Assembly: GCA_015178975.1 (NCBI GenBank)
Contig: WHVD01000014.1
Location: 1,054,001 to 1,118,000 of the forward strand
Length of the DNA stretch: 64,000 nt
Source: Hysterangium stoloniferum
Lineage: Eukaryota; Basidiomycota; Agaricomycetes; Hysterangiales; Hysterangiaceae
Direction of reading: 5' to 3'
The stretch's first letter is position 1, and every line of letters begins with the position of its first letter. This document shows positions 11,223 to 22,924 of the stretch, in pieces. The position numbers were made by a program, and so were the translations under genes. The notes under the pieces are model-generated. The model was not told the DNA's origin. It did no database searches and was given only the letters and a program-made list of their open reading frames with translations.

Positions 11223-11390
11223 TATTTCCCCCGCATGAATATCTCTATACGTGTTCGTTTTAATTGATACAGCCTTCCGAGGCCTAATATATCCGTGTTA
11301 TACCTGGATGAATTGTGATCGTGATCCTTATGAGCTGTGTCTGCTCATTTGATTCCCCGAGGGGGGCGAGTTCAGTCTGCGAGGAAAGAT

Positions 11391-13206
11391 ACCAAATGAA
11401 CATATTATATCACAGGTCTTATATTTTTTGGTCGTGGAATTAACTTCCCCTTCAGCCGACAAAATTAATGGATTGGTTGAGATCGCTTGATGTCCTGAGG
11501 AGCACATGCCGGCAATATGTAGTGAGCCATATGATATACATGTCCGTCCTACATTTAAAAAAAACTATTTTATATGAGTGACATAATATAAGAGGGAACG
11601 AAATTGATGTGACCATATATGTATAGGTTCCATATTAGGTCTTCTTTCTTCAATATACTCCACTCTCAATCAGGACCTAGCAACCAAAATCAGGTGTCAA
11701 AACTCAGCACGCTTCTTTTTCTCACTTTCTAGGTCCGGATTGTCATAACAGTCCCTGGTTTCTACTACTTTCGTTTAGACTTTGACTTCAATGAATGTCA
11801 GTCATCGTCTCATGGGAGTCTGGGATAGCTGGCAGAGCTGCAGACGGGGTTACACCGAGGTCGTATGTGTTGCACGACATCATCTAGATTTGAACTTGTT
11901 AGTGATATGGAGGCCGCCAGTGGGGGATATGTCCAGAAATACAGCTAGTCAGTGTTTTTGGTGTTAGTTTCCATACCGACGCACACAACAGTCACCGATA
12001 GCTGAGTAGATACTTTATTACACGCAAAAAAGTCGTAGCCAAATCCGAGTGTTGGGGAGGCAAACGCGTTTTATATGAATGGTAACTGATTACTCATGTC
12101 TCGATGGGATATCGATCTAAGTGAGTCGCTGACTCGTTATGGTAGAAACTGATGAGTTGTCGAGTATGTTTACTATCATTGATATACTAACATGCATGGA
12201 TCAGAACACAGGTTAACACTTTGCCAATCGCCGATACTACATACTATGGCAGCACCCCATCGTGATAACCTGACCATATTAATTTTGGCCTCCAAGAGAT
12301 GACATCCGGTCATGATTTTGGCTCATGTTCCGAACCTTCTACTGGATTGAACCCAATAATGTCAGCATATTACTTTCGACAAGGTCCTATCAGAGGCCAT
12401 CCCCCATTCATTAAAGTCTTCAGAGACGCTATATTCTGAGAAGTTTAACTTAATCAGGCATTTAAAACCTCTTAATATGAAAGAAGATGATTCTTGTCCG
12501 AGATCACCATTGGCTTCTGTGGACGGAAATCAAACAACAGCAACTTTCTGTCTAGCAATAGAGAGTATTTGCAACTAATGACCACGAGCCCTGAAGTAGT
12601 ACAAACTGTTATTCTCTTATTTCAAACGCAAACGCACATGCCGCCTGGTTTATAATTTAATTTTCCGGAAAGCTCACCACCCTCCCGAGTGGTTGAATCC
12701 TCTCATCCTTTCTGCTCAGTGGTTCATCCTCAAATACTCAGTCATACTATCTCAAACTGATACCTCTGGGCCTAATTATTTTGACTCACTAAGGGATCAG
12801 CTGACTCCTCTATAAATAACCTCCCCTTTTACTAATTACGCCAGTTCTCTAATGAACGGTTGAGCGTTATGTAACGCCGGTACTTGGCAACCGAGTAGGC
12901 CGTGATGTTCGATGAGGTTACCTTCACCACCATCTCTGATTGGTCGCAAGATATTTATTACACGACGTGGCATGTTGTCAACGAACTGGTAACTGATTGA
13001 CAACAATCTTCTGCCCACTAAGGCCAAGGTCTACCCGACCTAGCCACACATCTCTTTACATCTCGCTGGCACATACAGCGGATCTACATGGATTCGGTTC
13101 GCAAATAGAAATCTCGGGCTGTGCGGAAATCCTTGATGTATACAAATACAACCCTGAAATGAGCAAGGGACAGACACACTGATTCCGAACTTCCTTCCGT
13201 CTCGAA
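11391..13206. other. Intergenic; one Harbinger-type terminal repeat at 12561
   Basis: No gene supported. A TATAAATA motif lies at about 12811, but no gene starts soon after it. GAGAGTATTTGCAACTAAT at 12561-12579, preceded by AATA, is identical to the terminal repeat of the Harbinger element at 39081-44311; no matching right end was found nearby. Confidence 0.5.
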
Positions 13207-14010
13207 ATGGCACTCGCACTCGTCGCTTCCGCCCCGCAATATAGCACCCCAGTCTCTCTCTTCCGTCCATCGTTCACCATGTTTACCCCAGACAAGTCAT
13301 CGATGTCTAATGGACGCGGAAGGGCAAAGTCGTCTTCTTCCACAGTTTCTTCTCCCGCCTCGTTATCACCATTGCAGTCCCCGTCTCGCCGGGCAGCGCA
13401 CATCCTTCACCCACAGCCACTTGGGTTTCCCACACCATCATTGCTCCCAAACAGAGAGAAACAAAAGGAGGATTTTTTTGTCGATAGGTATGTCTAGCGA
13501 GCATTATTTCATGTTTTTTTTTTGTCTGACGCCGAGGGTTGTTGAACAGCACTCGCCTCGCAACACTGATTAGACGGTTAGATTCTGACAAAGCGAACGA
13601 TGGTCAGCACGATGAGACAGAAAATCTCCAGGAGGATGTATGGCTAGACCTTTACAAAGTAAGCTGCCTCCGGATGATTCATCCTTGCTTGAAAACGAAT
13701 GCTCACGATTTCACCCGTTCCATGACAGATCCTTTTCACAATCCGTGCCGCTTTCCGCAATTCACCCTCTGTTGCCGGTGACGAAGCAACACAACATTGG
13801 TCAAGGCACACCCATCTATTCGAACGATTGGCCAAAATTAAACTGTTCGAAGACACACAGCGCCAGCACGATGCCCGCACATTGTCTCCGTTGACATACT
13901 ATGCACAGAAGAGCATACCCGCTACAGTTCGCGATATGGCCATTTCGCTCGCCTATTTGTGCGGTAAAGACGGGCCGGCGCGAGCGCAGCTGCACCAGCA
14001 TGTACACTAG
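13207..14010 (+). CDS. Conserved-looking 223-aa protein, function unknown
   Basis: Three exons (13207-13487, 13550-13658, 13729-14010) join in phase with GT-AG introns of 62 and 70 bp to a 223-aa protein ending at TAG. The N-terminal third is Ser/Pro/Arg-rich and probably disordered (SNGRGRAKSSSSTVSSPASL). From about residue 90 it is mostly helical-looking, with charged repeats (RLATLIRRLDSDKAND, DVWLDLYKILFTIRAAF) and ends LAYLCGKDGPARAQLHQHVH. There is no signal peptide or membrane segment. I do not recognise the family. The uninterrupted frame across two spliced junctions argues for a real, intact gene. ATG 13207 is used because no earlier in-frame ATG follows the upstream stop. Confidence 0.75.
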
Positions 14011-16399
14011 CTATAGAGCATGGCCGACTTTCTCGTTGTCACCATTCGCTGCTGCAAGAGATCGTATATCCCCCGTGGATCTTCGGAGTGGCTGCGGTGC
14101 AATACCCAAAAGTCCTCAACATCATACTGGCTCCGTGCTTTCTCGGTCCGTTCGGCCTGTGTACAACGATACTGTATATTTCCATTCCACATCCACGCAT
14201 GCATTTTTTTAATCACTCGATGTCTCACGGGTTGGCACGTCTACATTGTAACGTAGTTGAGACGCCCGATCCCACCGGGGCTTCAGACTCTCCTCACATA
14301 AATATGACACTATAAGACTGAATTCAGTATTTGTCGGGTGTGCCCTTATTTTGATTTGAACGTACCATACTTGCCCAAACGTAATAAATGCCATTCGTAG
14401 CTTCAACAGGAGTGCGAGAAAATACTTTGCATTCTATCGTGACGCTGCGACCTTGAATGGTTTGTTGTTTCACCTGAGCATTCTAACATATTATTTTTCA
14501 GGCTTGATATTTGAAAGAAGGAGAAACGTATATTCACTAGTACTTAGCATAAGGATCCCATTATTGGTCGGACAAGCTTAGTATCTCTTCGGTGATGAAG
14601 TATTTTAGAACAGAAGAGGATGCCTGGGTCCTGACTATAGCAATAAAAAAATAACCCAGCCCCCTTGCGTAACTCAAAACTGCTACTACCACAATTACGA
14701 GGTTGTTCGAGTTCCTCCTTGAACGGTGCTACAGGAAATAGGAGTAGAAATTAATCACTCAACGGAGCGGTGAAGACTCTCGAAGTGCATGATTATTTTC
14801 CAATCATGTTTCGTTCACGTATCCTTAAATGCTGTCGCGGCGCGGCCCCACATATTTAAGCCTGATATCAAGTGTTCTTTCAGCAGGTTTGAATTTGATA
14901 ATAATTAGTAAGACAGTTTGTTGGGATTTAGACAGATACGATGCAGAAACAGAAGTTGTTAGAATTAATTCTGCAAAAAGTGAAATACAGGTAAAGTTCA
15001 CGCCCATAGGAGGGGTCACTTTCATGTGATGATCTATGCAAGGACACACTAGTACCGATTCTAATTTATTTTTGATTCCAGCCTAACAGTTCTCCTTTAT
15101 TTGCAGTTATATAATTAGTTAAGGGTAGTCACACACCTTTAGATAGTTAGCTTCTGGTACCGCGAGGAAATACTGAGGATAGCTTTCTTTCTTTAGAGTG
15201 GTTCACTTATTCATGCCGCTAGATACATCATTATTATCACCTCCCACACAGCCCTCGGCAACAATGTAATAAGGGTAATGGCTCCGATTGAGACTGTGAG
15301 GATTTACAGAACCCTCACACCAGGCATTTGATCAGTGAATATCCCCGGAGACAAGAAAGCTAGCAGCTTTCGAAAACGCCCATCCTGATTTCCCGCAGGG
15401 TCCGTTTGGGTCCTGTCAGGTTCCTCAAAAGACTAGAAGCCGTGGTTCATTCAACTCCGGTGCGAAAATAGATATCACTGATTGCTCGGTCTTATCGGAT
15501 TATACGGCAAGTCCATTGCGTCGGCACGCTGACTACCCCCTCAGTTGCCTATGTGGCCTCTGTCATGGCTGTTTTGAAATTCGGACAGAAACATGCCGTA
15601 ATAGGTGTTAAGACTCTTGAGGCCATCATGGTGCCCTGATGATGGAATCCGTCATCTATGTAACCATTTGCCTTGTAGCTAGCGCTACCGCACAGCGATT
15701 AGTTAGGATCTTGAAAGGGAGATTATCTTCCTTCTTAGCGCGCTCCTATATTTCGTCTCTAACCAGGATTCTTGAAATCTACTTGTTTGCGAGGTGGTCC
15801 TCGTGTCTAGATCTAAACCCGAGTCGGAGTTGCGCCGAATCGGCTGCTCGACATGCTTAACCCTACTGATTTGTATGATTAGCGTCCGTCTGCACCTTGT
15901 GTATCTGGCAATCATGGGACGTGATACATGTCATCGGCACCCTCCGACATTCTGGCTTCAATTAAGACGGTAATAGAGAGCTAGATCATAGGGATTTCCC
16001 ACCACATGATGAAGTGGTTTAAGCGAACGGCAGTCCCCACTGTTGTCGTTCAGCATACGTTCAAATCAGCGGAATTTCGGAGCAAGGTCTACTTCGACAT
16101 TCAGAGTCATATTTCTGTCCAATCTCCTAAGCGGTCCGTAGATGGTCACATGCATTTCTCTCATCACACATTTCAAGTTGGCCTACTGGGTTATTATCGG
16201 AAAAATACCGGTATAAAAGATAAAAGACTCCTCGACTCCACAAACTAGCAAAAAAAAAGATAATGTAACCAATTATCGACGAAAAGTCCGTTAACCCGAA
16301 GACGAAGACGACCGCCCGTGAGACTGTCGGAGTGGATTCCCATCAATGATAGGATCAGACGCGTAAAGTACAGTAAGTGCTTACCAAAATGTGGCCTTT
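14011..16399. other. Intergenic, nothing identified
   Basis: Only short open frames without recognisable domains or coherent splicing. No inverted or tandem repeats stood out. Confidence 0.4.
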
Positions 16400-17110
16400 T
16401 TAGACGAGGGCACCGGCAGCAGCGGAAAGACCGAATGCGCTTCCGACAGATGAAGGGGAAGTGTTGTCGTTCCAGTTCGAGCCGCTGGGGGTGACGAAGC
16501 TGGAGCCCACGTCAGATCCCTTGAACCCGAGGTCGTTGGAGACGAGGGAACCCTCAGAGTCGTGGATCGAGCCGATGTGCGAGGCAATGGAAGAGTCGTA
16601 CCCAACGCCGCGGCCAGATTGGCGCAACATGTCGCTGGAGAAGTCGTGGAATCCTGAGACGAATTGAGAGAAGACGACAGTCTGGACTTCGACCTCGCAG
16701 ATCTGCTCGGTAATGATCCTGGGAAAGATGGGGTCAGGAAATAGGTGCCAGATGTGAGTTGCGATACTTACTTCTTGGCGTATTCACGGAGGACAACCAA
16801 CTGTTGCTGGATGATCTCGACGGTCTGGGAGTGGCAAACGACATGCTCCTCCTCGTGGCTCTCGGTGATGGTGTTGTGGAACCCGCTGAAGTTATCAACG
16901 CCGTAGAAGTCGTCGAAGTGTCCCAACTTATATAGTATATGATGAGTTAATGTCTTGATGAGGAACGTGGGAACTTACCGAGCTGAATCCACCATAGTTG
17001 TTGAAAGACACCGGGGAGTACGAGGTACGCTTCATGGTTGGGGCAGCCAATGAAGGCGAGGAAAAAGTGACAGCGGCAGCCACGAATGCGATGATGGTCT
17101 TGGTGAACAT
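16400..17110 (-). CDS. Secreted protein, 201 aa, function unknown
   Basis: Three exons (17110-16979, 16926-16772, 16718-16400) join exactly in phase to a 201-aa protein; introns are 52 and 53 bp with GTAAGT donors. Residues 1-22 form a signal peptide (MFTKTIIAFVAAAVTFSSPS then LAAP). The mature chain is hydrophilic, with a central segment ITESHEEEHVVCHSQTVEII and two cysteines, then a Gly/Ser/Asn-rich tail ending in FGLSAAAGALV. The arrangement resembles abundant low-complexity secreted proteins of agaricomycetes. A role at the cell surface or in the medium is inference. A TATA-like TATAAAT sits on the minus strand at about 17296-17303. Codons are C-rich at third positions, suggesting high expression. 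Confidence 0.85.
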
Positions 17111-17293
17111 TTCGATTATTGTACGATTACTGGTTTAAGGGGAGATGCTTCAAGCGTCGTATGTAGAATGTGAAAGTAAAAAGCTGGTTGCCGAAAAGAA
17201 GACGAAGAAAGGCAGGCGACCAGGCCAAAGACTAGTTTGTAAAAAGGAGAGGAGGAGTACTGAAGAATGGAGAGAAGCATTTCTGACTGGGGG

Positions 17294-17304
17294 GGGATTT
17301 ATAC
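17294..17304 (-). promoter_or_regulatory. TATA box for the 201-aa secreted protein gene
   Basis: GGTATAAATCC on the minus strand, roughly 185-195 bp upstream of the start codon at 17110, leaving room for a leader of about 150 bp. Confidence 0.5.
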
Positions 17305-17309
17305 CAATT

Positions 17310-18799
17310 GACTGTGGGAGCTTTGGTAATGCACTTCTGCATTGCGGCAATAGACGCTGAAGTTTTCTGTAATATAACAGTCAAGCAGTCAATGCAGCGC
17401 ATCAAGGTTCCTTCCGGCACACCGGCAAGTGACGTCGGGAAGCTTTCATAGAGTGTTTGAGAACTCCGCTTTGACGTGCGAACGCCAGCCATCAAAAAGA
17501 TCATCACTTCCGCGCTACAGATGTCAATCTGCAGCCAACGTTTGACGATCCTATTTGACCTATTTGATGCAAAACGCAAACCTGACTAAATTTTCCAATT
17601 CTACGTTCGAACGGGAATGCTAGATATCTCTATGTAGGCCACCTCGGCCAGTTTGGCGGGGAAACCGGGCTTGAACCAATGGCATAGGAATACGAGAAGC
17701 GTCTACCCAGTGCCCGTCAGAACGATCAGGCAATACTAAAATTGGTCTGTGCGGGAATCTTTTTGTAATGGATAGTGCGATGCTCGAGTCATATTTTCCT
17801 TTTCGGGTGTAGGGGGAACTCGCAATCACGATAGTGCCGGGAGCTCAGTATAGCAATGCAACCAACAAAACGTGCTCTGTTGCTACCTGTACTGCAAAAT
17901 ATCTGTCGGATAGTTTGCATGCGACGTCTTCATGTGGCGGAATCTGGACTCACCACTAGTGATTCTCTATTGCATTCTCAGCGTCCAGCTGGTTGAATCA
18001 TCCATGCTGATTTCCGATATTATTAAGAAAGTCGTAGCTGATGAAGGTGCCGGAAACACTTTGATACATTAAGGACAAAAGATGTTCTCCGTAGTCGTTT
18101 GGGTGTATTGGCACCTATGGGGCTATGCAAAGTCGTATTCAGCCAAAAAAAGCATGATTTATTTGTGAATGGGCTTGGCATACTCTCACCGCTCGGCCTT
18201 TCCTCCTCCCCATAGCGTATGGTTCGAGTCCTTTTACAAATGGAGTCATGGACAGACCTTTCATCATGGCCTCCATTTACGTATCCAACAGCACAGCCTT
18301 TACTTACATCGCTCACTTTTCATTCCAGTCGTCATCGGAAACGTAAAGAATCGGATTTTGATTGAAAGACGTGAGATCGAGCGGAGGTTAGTTATCATAA
18401 AATTCCACTGTCACGCGTAATATGTCACACAACGGATTTGCTAATGTAAATATTAGAAAATATCATCCCAAAAAAGAAAAAAGAAAAAAAAAACCAATAA
18501 TAATCCAAGTAATAAAACATTTTTTTTTTCCACGGGAGCAAAAAAAATAAATTGAAATTAGACACAAAAAAAAAAAAGAGAGAATTGAGGATACACTGGT
18601 GCTACAGAAGATAAAATATTGAGGAACGAACAAAATTGTGTCTCGCCAGAGGTAGCAACAGGTAGTACCTGAAAGCTCATGCCGGTTATAGTCTTTTGAT
18701 CTAACAGAGCGCGGAAAACAATTCGACAGCAAAAGTCGGGAAAACATAGCGAGGTACGTGGGGGTGTGAAAAAGAAGGGATGAGTATAGGGATCAGCAA
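17310..18799. other. Intergenic, A-rich toward the right
   Basis: No gene supported. 18470-18600 is rich in A runs and may be the 3' region of the gene ending at 18800. Confidence 0.4.
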
Positions 18800-19034
18800 T
18801 CACCATCCCTCACGACAGGTAGAATTCGGCCGCTTGCTATTGCGCCCCCTACAATTCATGGCATTACAGTCCTTGCACGCGTTCTTGCAAAACTGCGCAC
18901 CGCCCTTGCCTTTACAGTCGTGCCGCCCGCACTTGACACAATGCCGTACCCGCCGCGGCGGCTGCGGGGGTCCTTGCCCCTGTTGCGCTTGAGATTGCGC
19001 GGCAGCCGCTTGTTGTTGTTGTTGTTGTTGCTGT

Positions 19035-19106
<72 letters not shown>

Positions 19107-22100
19107 TGCTGTTGCTGTTGCTGCTGAGCACGTTGCTGCTGCTGGGATTGTGGCTGCGCTGGCGGGTGTCCGTGTCCGTGCGATGGCGCCGCACGTTGAG
19201 GTGCCTGTGGAGGCTGGGTCTGAGGCAAAGGTTGAGCCTGATGGGGCGGTGGCGGTGGCGGCGGCGGAGCAAGCGCATGCTGCTGCGTATGTGAGGGGGG
19301 TGGCGGCGCAAGTAACGACGGATGTGACTGCAACATAGTTGGCGGATTAAACCGCTGGATGCCACCAGCCGCACCCCCAAGCCCGAGATTAGAGTGGTGC
19401 ATGTGAAGCCCGTGCCCTCGCGACGTAGGAGCCTGATGGTGTGTGGGCAGCGGCGGGTGTAAAGGCGGATGCTGTGACGTGTGCTGGGGTATCTGCTGCT
19501 GCTGCTGCTGCTGTTGTTGTTGCAATGGCCGGCCATGAGCGTAAGGAGAATTTCCCATCATAGGGAAGTGCGATTGCGCTGGCGACGGTTGCTGGGGTCC
19601 AGGAGGCGCAGCAACTGAGACTGATATCCCTTGACCCGCGGACCCAGTTGAGCTCGGAGGTGGCATTTCTAATTCCAGGGGCCGCTTTAGCGAAGCGAGC
19701 TGTGGCCGACCTCCGGCCTGGGGCGAATTAGCAGTGGAAGCCGGTAGCGATACAGAGGGATATATAGGTGACGGGGTATGGATATGGTTCGCGTGCGCGT
19801 GGTTGATCGCATTGCGGGGACTGGGTAAGGGTCTTGTCGTCTGAGGGTTCGTTTGAAAATGGGACGGCTGCAGTTGTGACTGTGGTTGCTGGTGTCGTAA
19901 GAGAGGTGGGGCTTGTGATTGTGAATGCGGCTGGGAGTGGGGATGGGGAAGGGGGTCAGGATGAGGATGGTTTTGTTGATGATGTTGCTGGTGGGGTTGT
20001 GAGTGCTGGTGCTGGTGTTGTTGGTGTTGTTGTTGCTGCTGCTGCGGCTGTTGAGAGTGAGATTGCGAGTGAGACTGCGAATGGGGGAGAAGCTGAGACT
20101 GTTGCTGCTGCTGCTGTTGCTGTTGCTGATGCTGATGAGACTGCGAACGTGATTGAGGATGTGGTTGTGAACGCGACAACGTTTGAGAATGGCCATGCGA
20201 TTGTGATTGCGACTGCGACTGAGAATGAGATTGCGAATGTGAAAGGGGTTGAGGCGGAGGTTGCGGCGGAGGTTGGTTGTGCGTCTGTGTTGGAGTCTGT
20301 GACAGACTCTGCGGCAAAGACGGTGGGTGCGAATACGACGGCGGCTGGGGTGCCTGAATTCGCGGACTTCGAGCATGCATATTATTGCCATTTACACGGG
20401 GCTCTAGAGATTGTGACACATGGAGGGATACGCCGCTGGGGCCTGGATCGTTTGATGTGTGTCCCTCAGGGACATAGTTTCGTGATAGGTATGCGGGTGC
20501 TATCACAGAAGGTGCAATAGTCCCATCGTTCGAAATCTTCTGTCGTTTGGTCGGCCGGCCGTCATTCATCAGAGATGCATTCGCTGGGTTGGGCTCTGTA
20601 GTAATAGATGTGGATGGCTCTGGTTCTCCAGCTTGAGCCGTTTGGGAAGACCACAGTTTCTCATATTCGCTTACGAAGAACTATTCGTGATGATATAAAG
20701 AAAGTCAGAATCCACCAAAGAAGCGCAAAAAGAGTAAGACCACGCACCGTTTCCAAAGCCACACTTTTATCTTTCTCACTCGCATTAACACTCGCCTCAT
20801 CAGGTAACTCATCAGAATCCTCCTCCTCATCAACTTCTTCATCACGTTCCGTGTCGTCATCGCCGTTCCAAAGCCGATTCAACATCTCCCGAATGCCGCG
20901 TTCCGGCGTCCCAGCATGAATGAGCATGCTTGCCAACGTATATAACGGTCTCGAGATCGCATCACCGCTCCACTTCGTCCCTTTGCTATCCACCTTCTCC
21001 GTATCGTCAACCATCGAGTCTATGTGCACGGGCCACTCGTCGGCAAGCACCTGCGGCAACCCACCCAGAATCCTGGAGTCCCAGCTATTGAATTTCAAGG
21101 CGCACGTTCGCTCCGAGCAACTATACTGCACGCCGATAACATAGAACACCGCCGGAACAAGCCCTGCCGTTGCATGAGAACTCGCTGATGGCGTAGCCGA
21201 TGACGGAAGGTCGAAAACTCTCAACGGGCCTGTGCGTACGGGACCGGAGTGTATCAGCGCTGCCCGGCATGCGGGGCAAGGCAGCGGTCCGCTGAGTAGT
21301 AGATAAAAGGGGTCCCAATAGAAGAAGCGATAGGGGTCCCGAGTCTGTTCCGTAGTAGTGGAACTTCGAGAAGAGGGGTGGGTATCGCCATTGACCATTC
21401 CTTGATTAATATGAGGATTAAAAGGTGAGCCGAAGGCTGTGGAGGTGGCGGGCGCTTTTTGCGATGCCGATGAGCTGCGATGGCCCGTTTTGGACGAATT
21501 GGCTGAGCGGGGAAGAAGGAGGCGGAAGAGAAGTGGGGAATAGGGTAACCAGAATGTTTTGAGAGCATTGTACGCTGCGGCATGTGTGCCCGAAAGACGG
21601 GTTACATGGGTTTTGTAAGCAGTTAGAACTTCTTTAGGTAATATAAGCTCGGTCAAGCTCGATGGTCTGGAAAAGAGGGAATAAATCGTTGTTAACAAGA
21701 ATTCGGGAATCTGTGACATCGGGATGGTGGGCGAGAGGGAACCACCTGTCATTTTATGACATTAGTTTGCGTATCTCCCGTCAGATCTGACTAGACGAAC
21801 CAGCAACATTGGAGCCATTTGCTTGACCAACTCGCCGGTCGAAAGCGTTGGCAAGCGACGACGATCCAGCAACCCCATTGGATGGGTCACCTGAAGAATC
21901 ATTTGTTCAGTCATGAGCTATGCCTCAATAGAGAGTTCAGGCAAAATCCACGGCACAACGAGTGGCTCTATTGAGGAATGATGTCGCAAATATAGCCACC
22001 TGTGACGCTGTGGTATTTTGCACAAACTCTCTAATTGCAGGCGGGTTGACGAACCGTTTGCCTTGCTTGTGCTTGCAACAACAGTCGCAGCAGGTGCAGA

Positions 22101-22651
22101 CGCCGCAGACAAGGTTTCCTTTGGGAGACGGTAGTTATTAAACATCCCCTGGAGCTAACGAGCGTCATGGGGTCAATAGACTAAGCTGTTGACGTTTGGA
22201 AATGACGTACCGAAGTCCATTGCTATAAGTTAATGTGAGTATTATTTAATATTATATTGTTATAGTTTCATGGGACACTTGCCGTGAAATCCGCGGGGAA
22301 ATTCTTCCTCGGTCTGCCGGGTGCTCGAGAGATCTTGGGGACACTGCCAGCAGGCCGTCCGTCCTTCCTGGGTCTTCCTACGGGACGTTTGATCTTAGGT
22401 GATGATGGGACGTCTCCTTCAAGTGCTTTCTTGGTGGAGCCTTTTGGTCGACCAGGCCCCCGTTTCGCGGCGAGTGGGGAACCATCTTGAGGATCACTGC
22501 CCTCGCTTCCGGGGGCAAGTGGTTGAGGTTGTTGGAGAGGTTGGGTGGGTTGTTGTTGATGGTGCTGTGAGTGATGCTGCTGCTGCTGGGAACTTGGACC
22601 GACAGTGAGAGAGTTGGGTATGCTCAAGGATAGGTGACGGTCGACTTCCAT
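18800..22651 (-). CDS. AT-hook / Cys-rich / polyglutamine nuclear protein
   Basis: A six-exon model joins in phase over 1140 codons: 22651-22283, 22222-22211, 22148-22055, 21890-21801, 21745-20748 and 20659-18800. Three AT-hooks lie near residues 64-72 (GPGRPKGS), 89-100 (VGRPRKDGRP) and 109-117 (PGRPRKN), implying binding to AT-rich DNA. Residues about 325-430 hold FYWDPFYLLL, a CPAC pair, then YSCSERTC and FNSWDSRILGGLPQVLADEW, resembling the Cys-rich domain of many basidiomycete DUF6729-type proteins (from memory, not certain). An acidic stretch and a very long Q/P/H-rich part follow, including about 45 nearly pure Gln. The last 48 residues are a compact eight-to-nine-Cys module (CVKCGRHDCKGKGG ... 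CKDC). A transcription-regulator role is inference. An extra upstream exon is possible (acceptor at about 22663; candidate exon near 22812-22920). Confidence 0.75.
19020..19140. repeat. CAG/CTG microsatellite in coding sequence
   Basis: A CTG/TTG run on the plus strand encodes about 45 consecutive glutamines in the AT-hook gene. Long open frames on the plus strand here (poly-Leu) are antisense shadows. Confidence 0.9.
22211..22222 (-). other. 12-nt microexon of the AT-hook gene (predicted)
   Basis: Acceptor CTTATAG precedes CAATGGACTTCG, which is followed by donor GTACGT. Including these 12 nt keeps the frame between the AT-hook exon, which ends at a GC donor (GCAAGT), and the next exon starting GGGATGTTTAATAAC. 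Without it the 60-bp and 62-bp introns would be one intron, also in frame, so only cDNA can decide. Confidence 0.5.
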
Positions 22652-22924
22652 CGGGTCCGGATCTACAGCATGTAAAGACTAATGCTCAAAAATATTAAAA
22701 TAGGATATATTATCCTCAAGAATGTCGGCCGATCTAGAAGGGAAGTTATAAGCCGTCAGACTTATCAACGGAACGATTTATTTTATTTTTTCAATTTTTA
22801 CTTACCCGGCTATTTATTTGCGATTTCCACTCACTCGATAAGGCAGGGCCGTTTCCTGCTCCTGCTTCTCTTGCTGTTCTGCGGTATGAGCACTAGCAGT
22901 CTGCTTTAAAATTATCTTCTCCTG

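Larger units (their letters stand above)
10525..11390 (+). repeat. Right arm of inverted gene duplication
   Basis: Counterpart of 8180-9040. The shared blocks include the far-upstream AATG.ATTGTGC and ACCATTGATTTCA segments and the 3' CCTTATGAGCTGTGTC segment. The two copies are clearly diverged, so the duplication is not recent. Confidence 0.75.

Noticed and set aside
12700-13000. Possible gene start after TATAAATA at about 12811
   Set aside because: No coherent open frame or splice model follows within 300 bp; the next real gene starts at 13207 with unclear promoter.
18920-19294. Plus-strand open frame coding a long leucine tract
   Set aside because: Antisense shadow of the CAG repeat in the AT-hook gene on the minus strand.
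19834-20520. 228-codon plus-strand open frame rich in Val, Ala and Glu
   Set aside because: It is antisense to the well-supported Q/P/H-rich exon, whose codon composition suppresses stops on the other strand.
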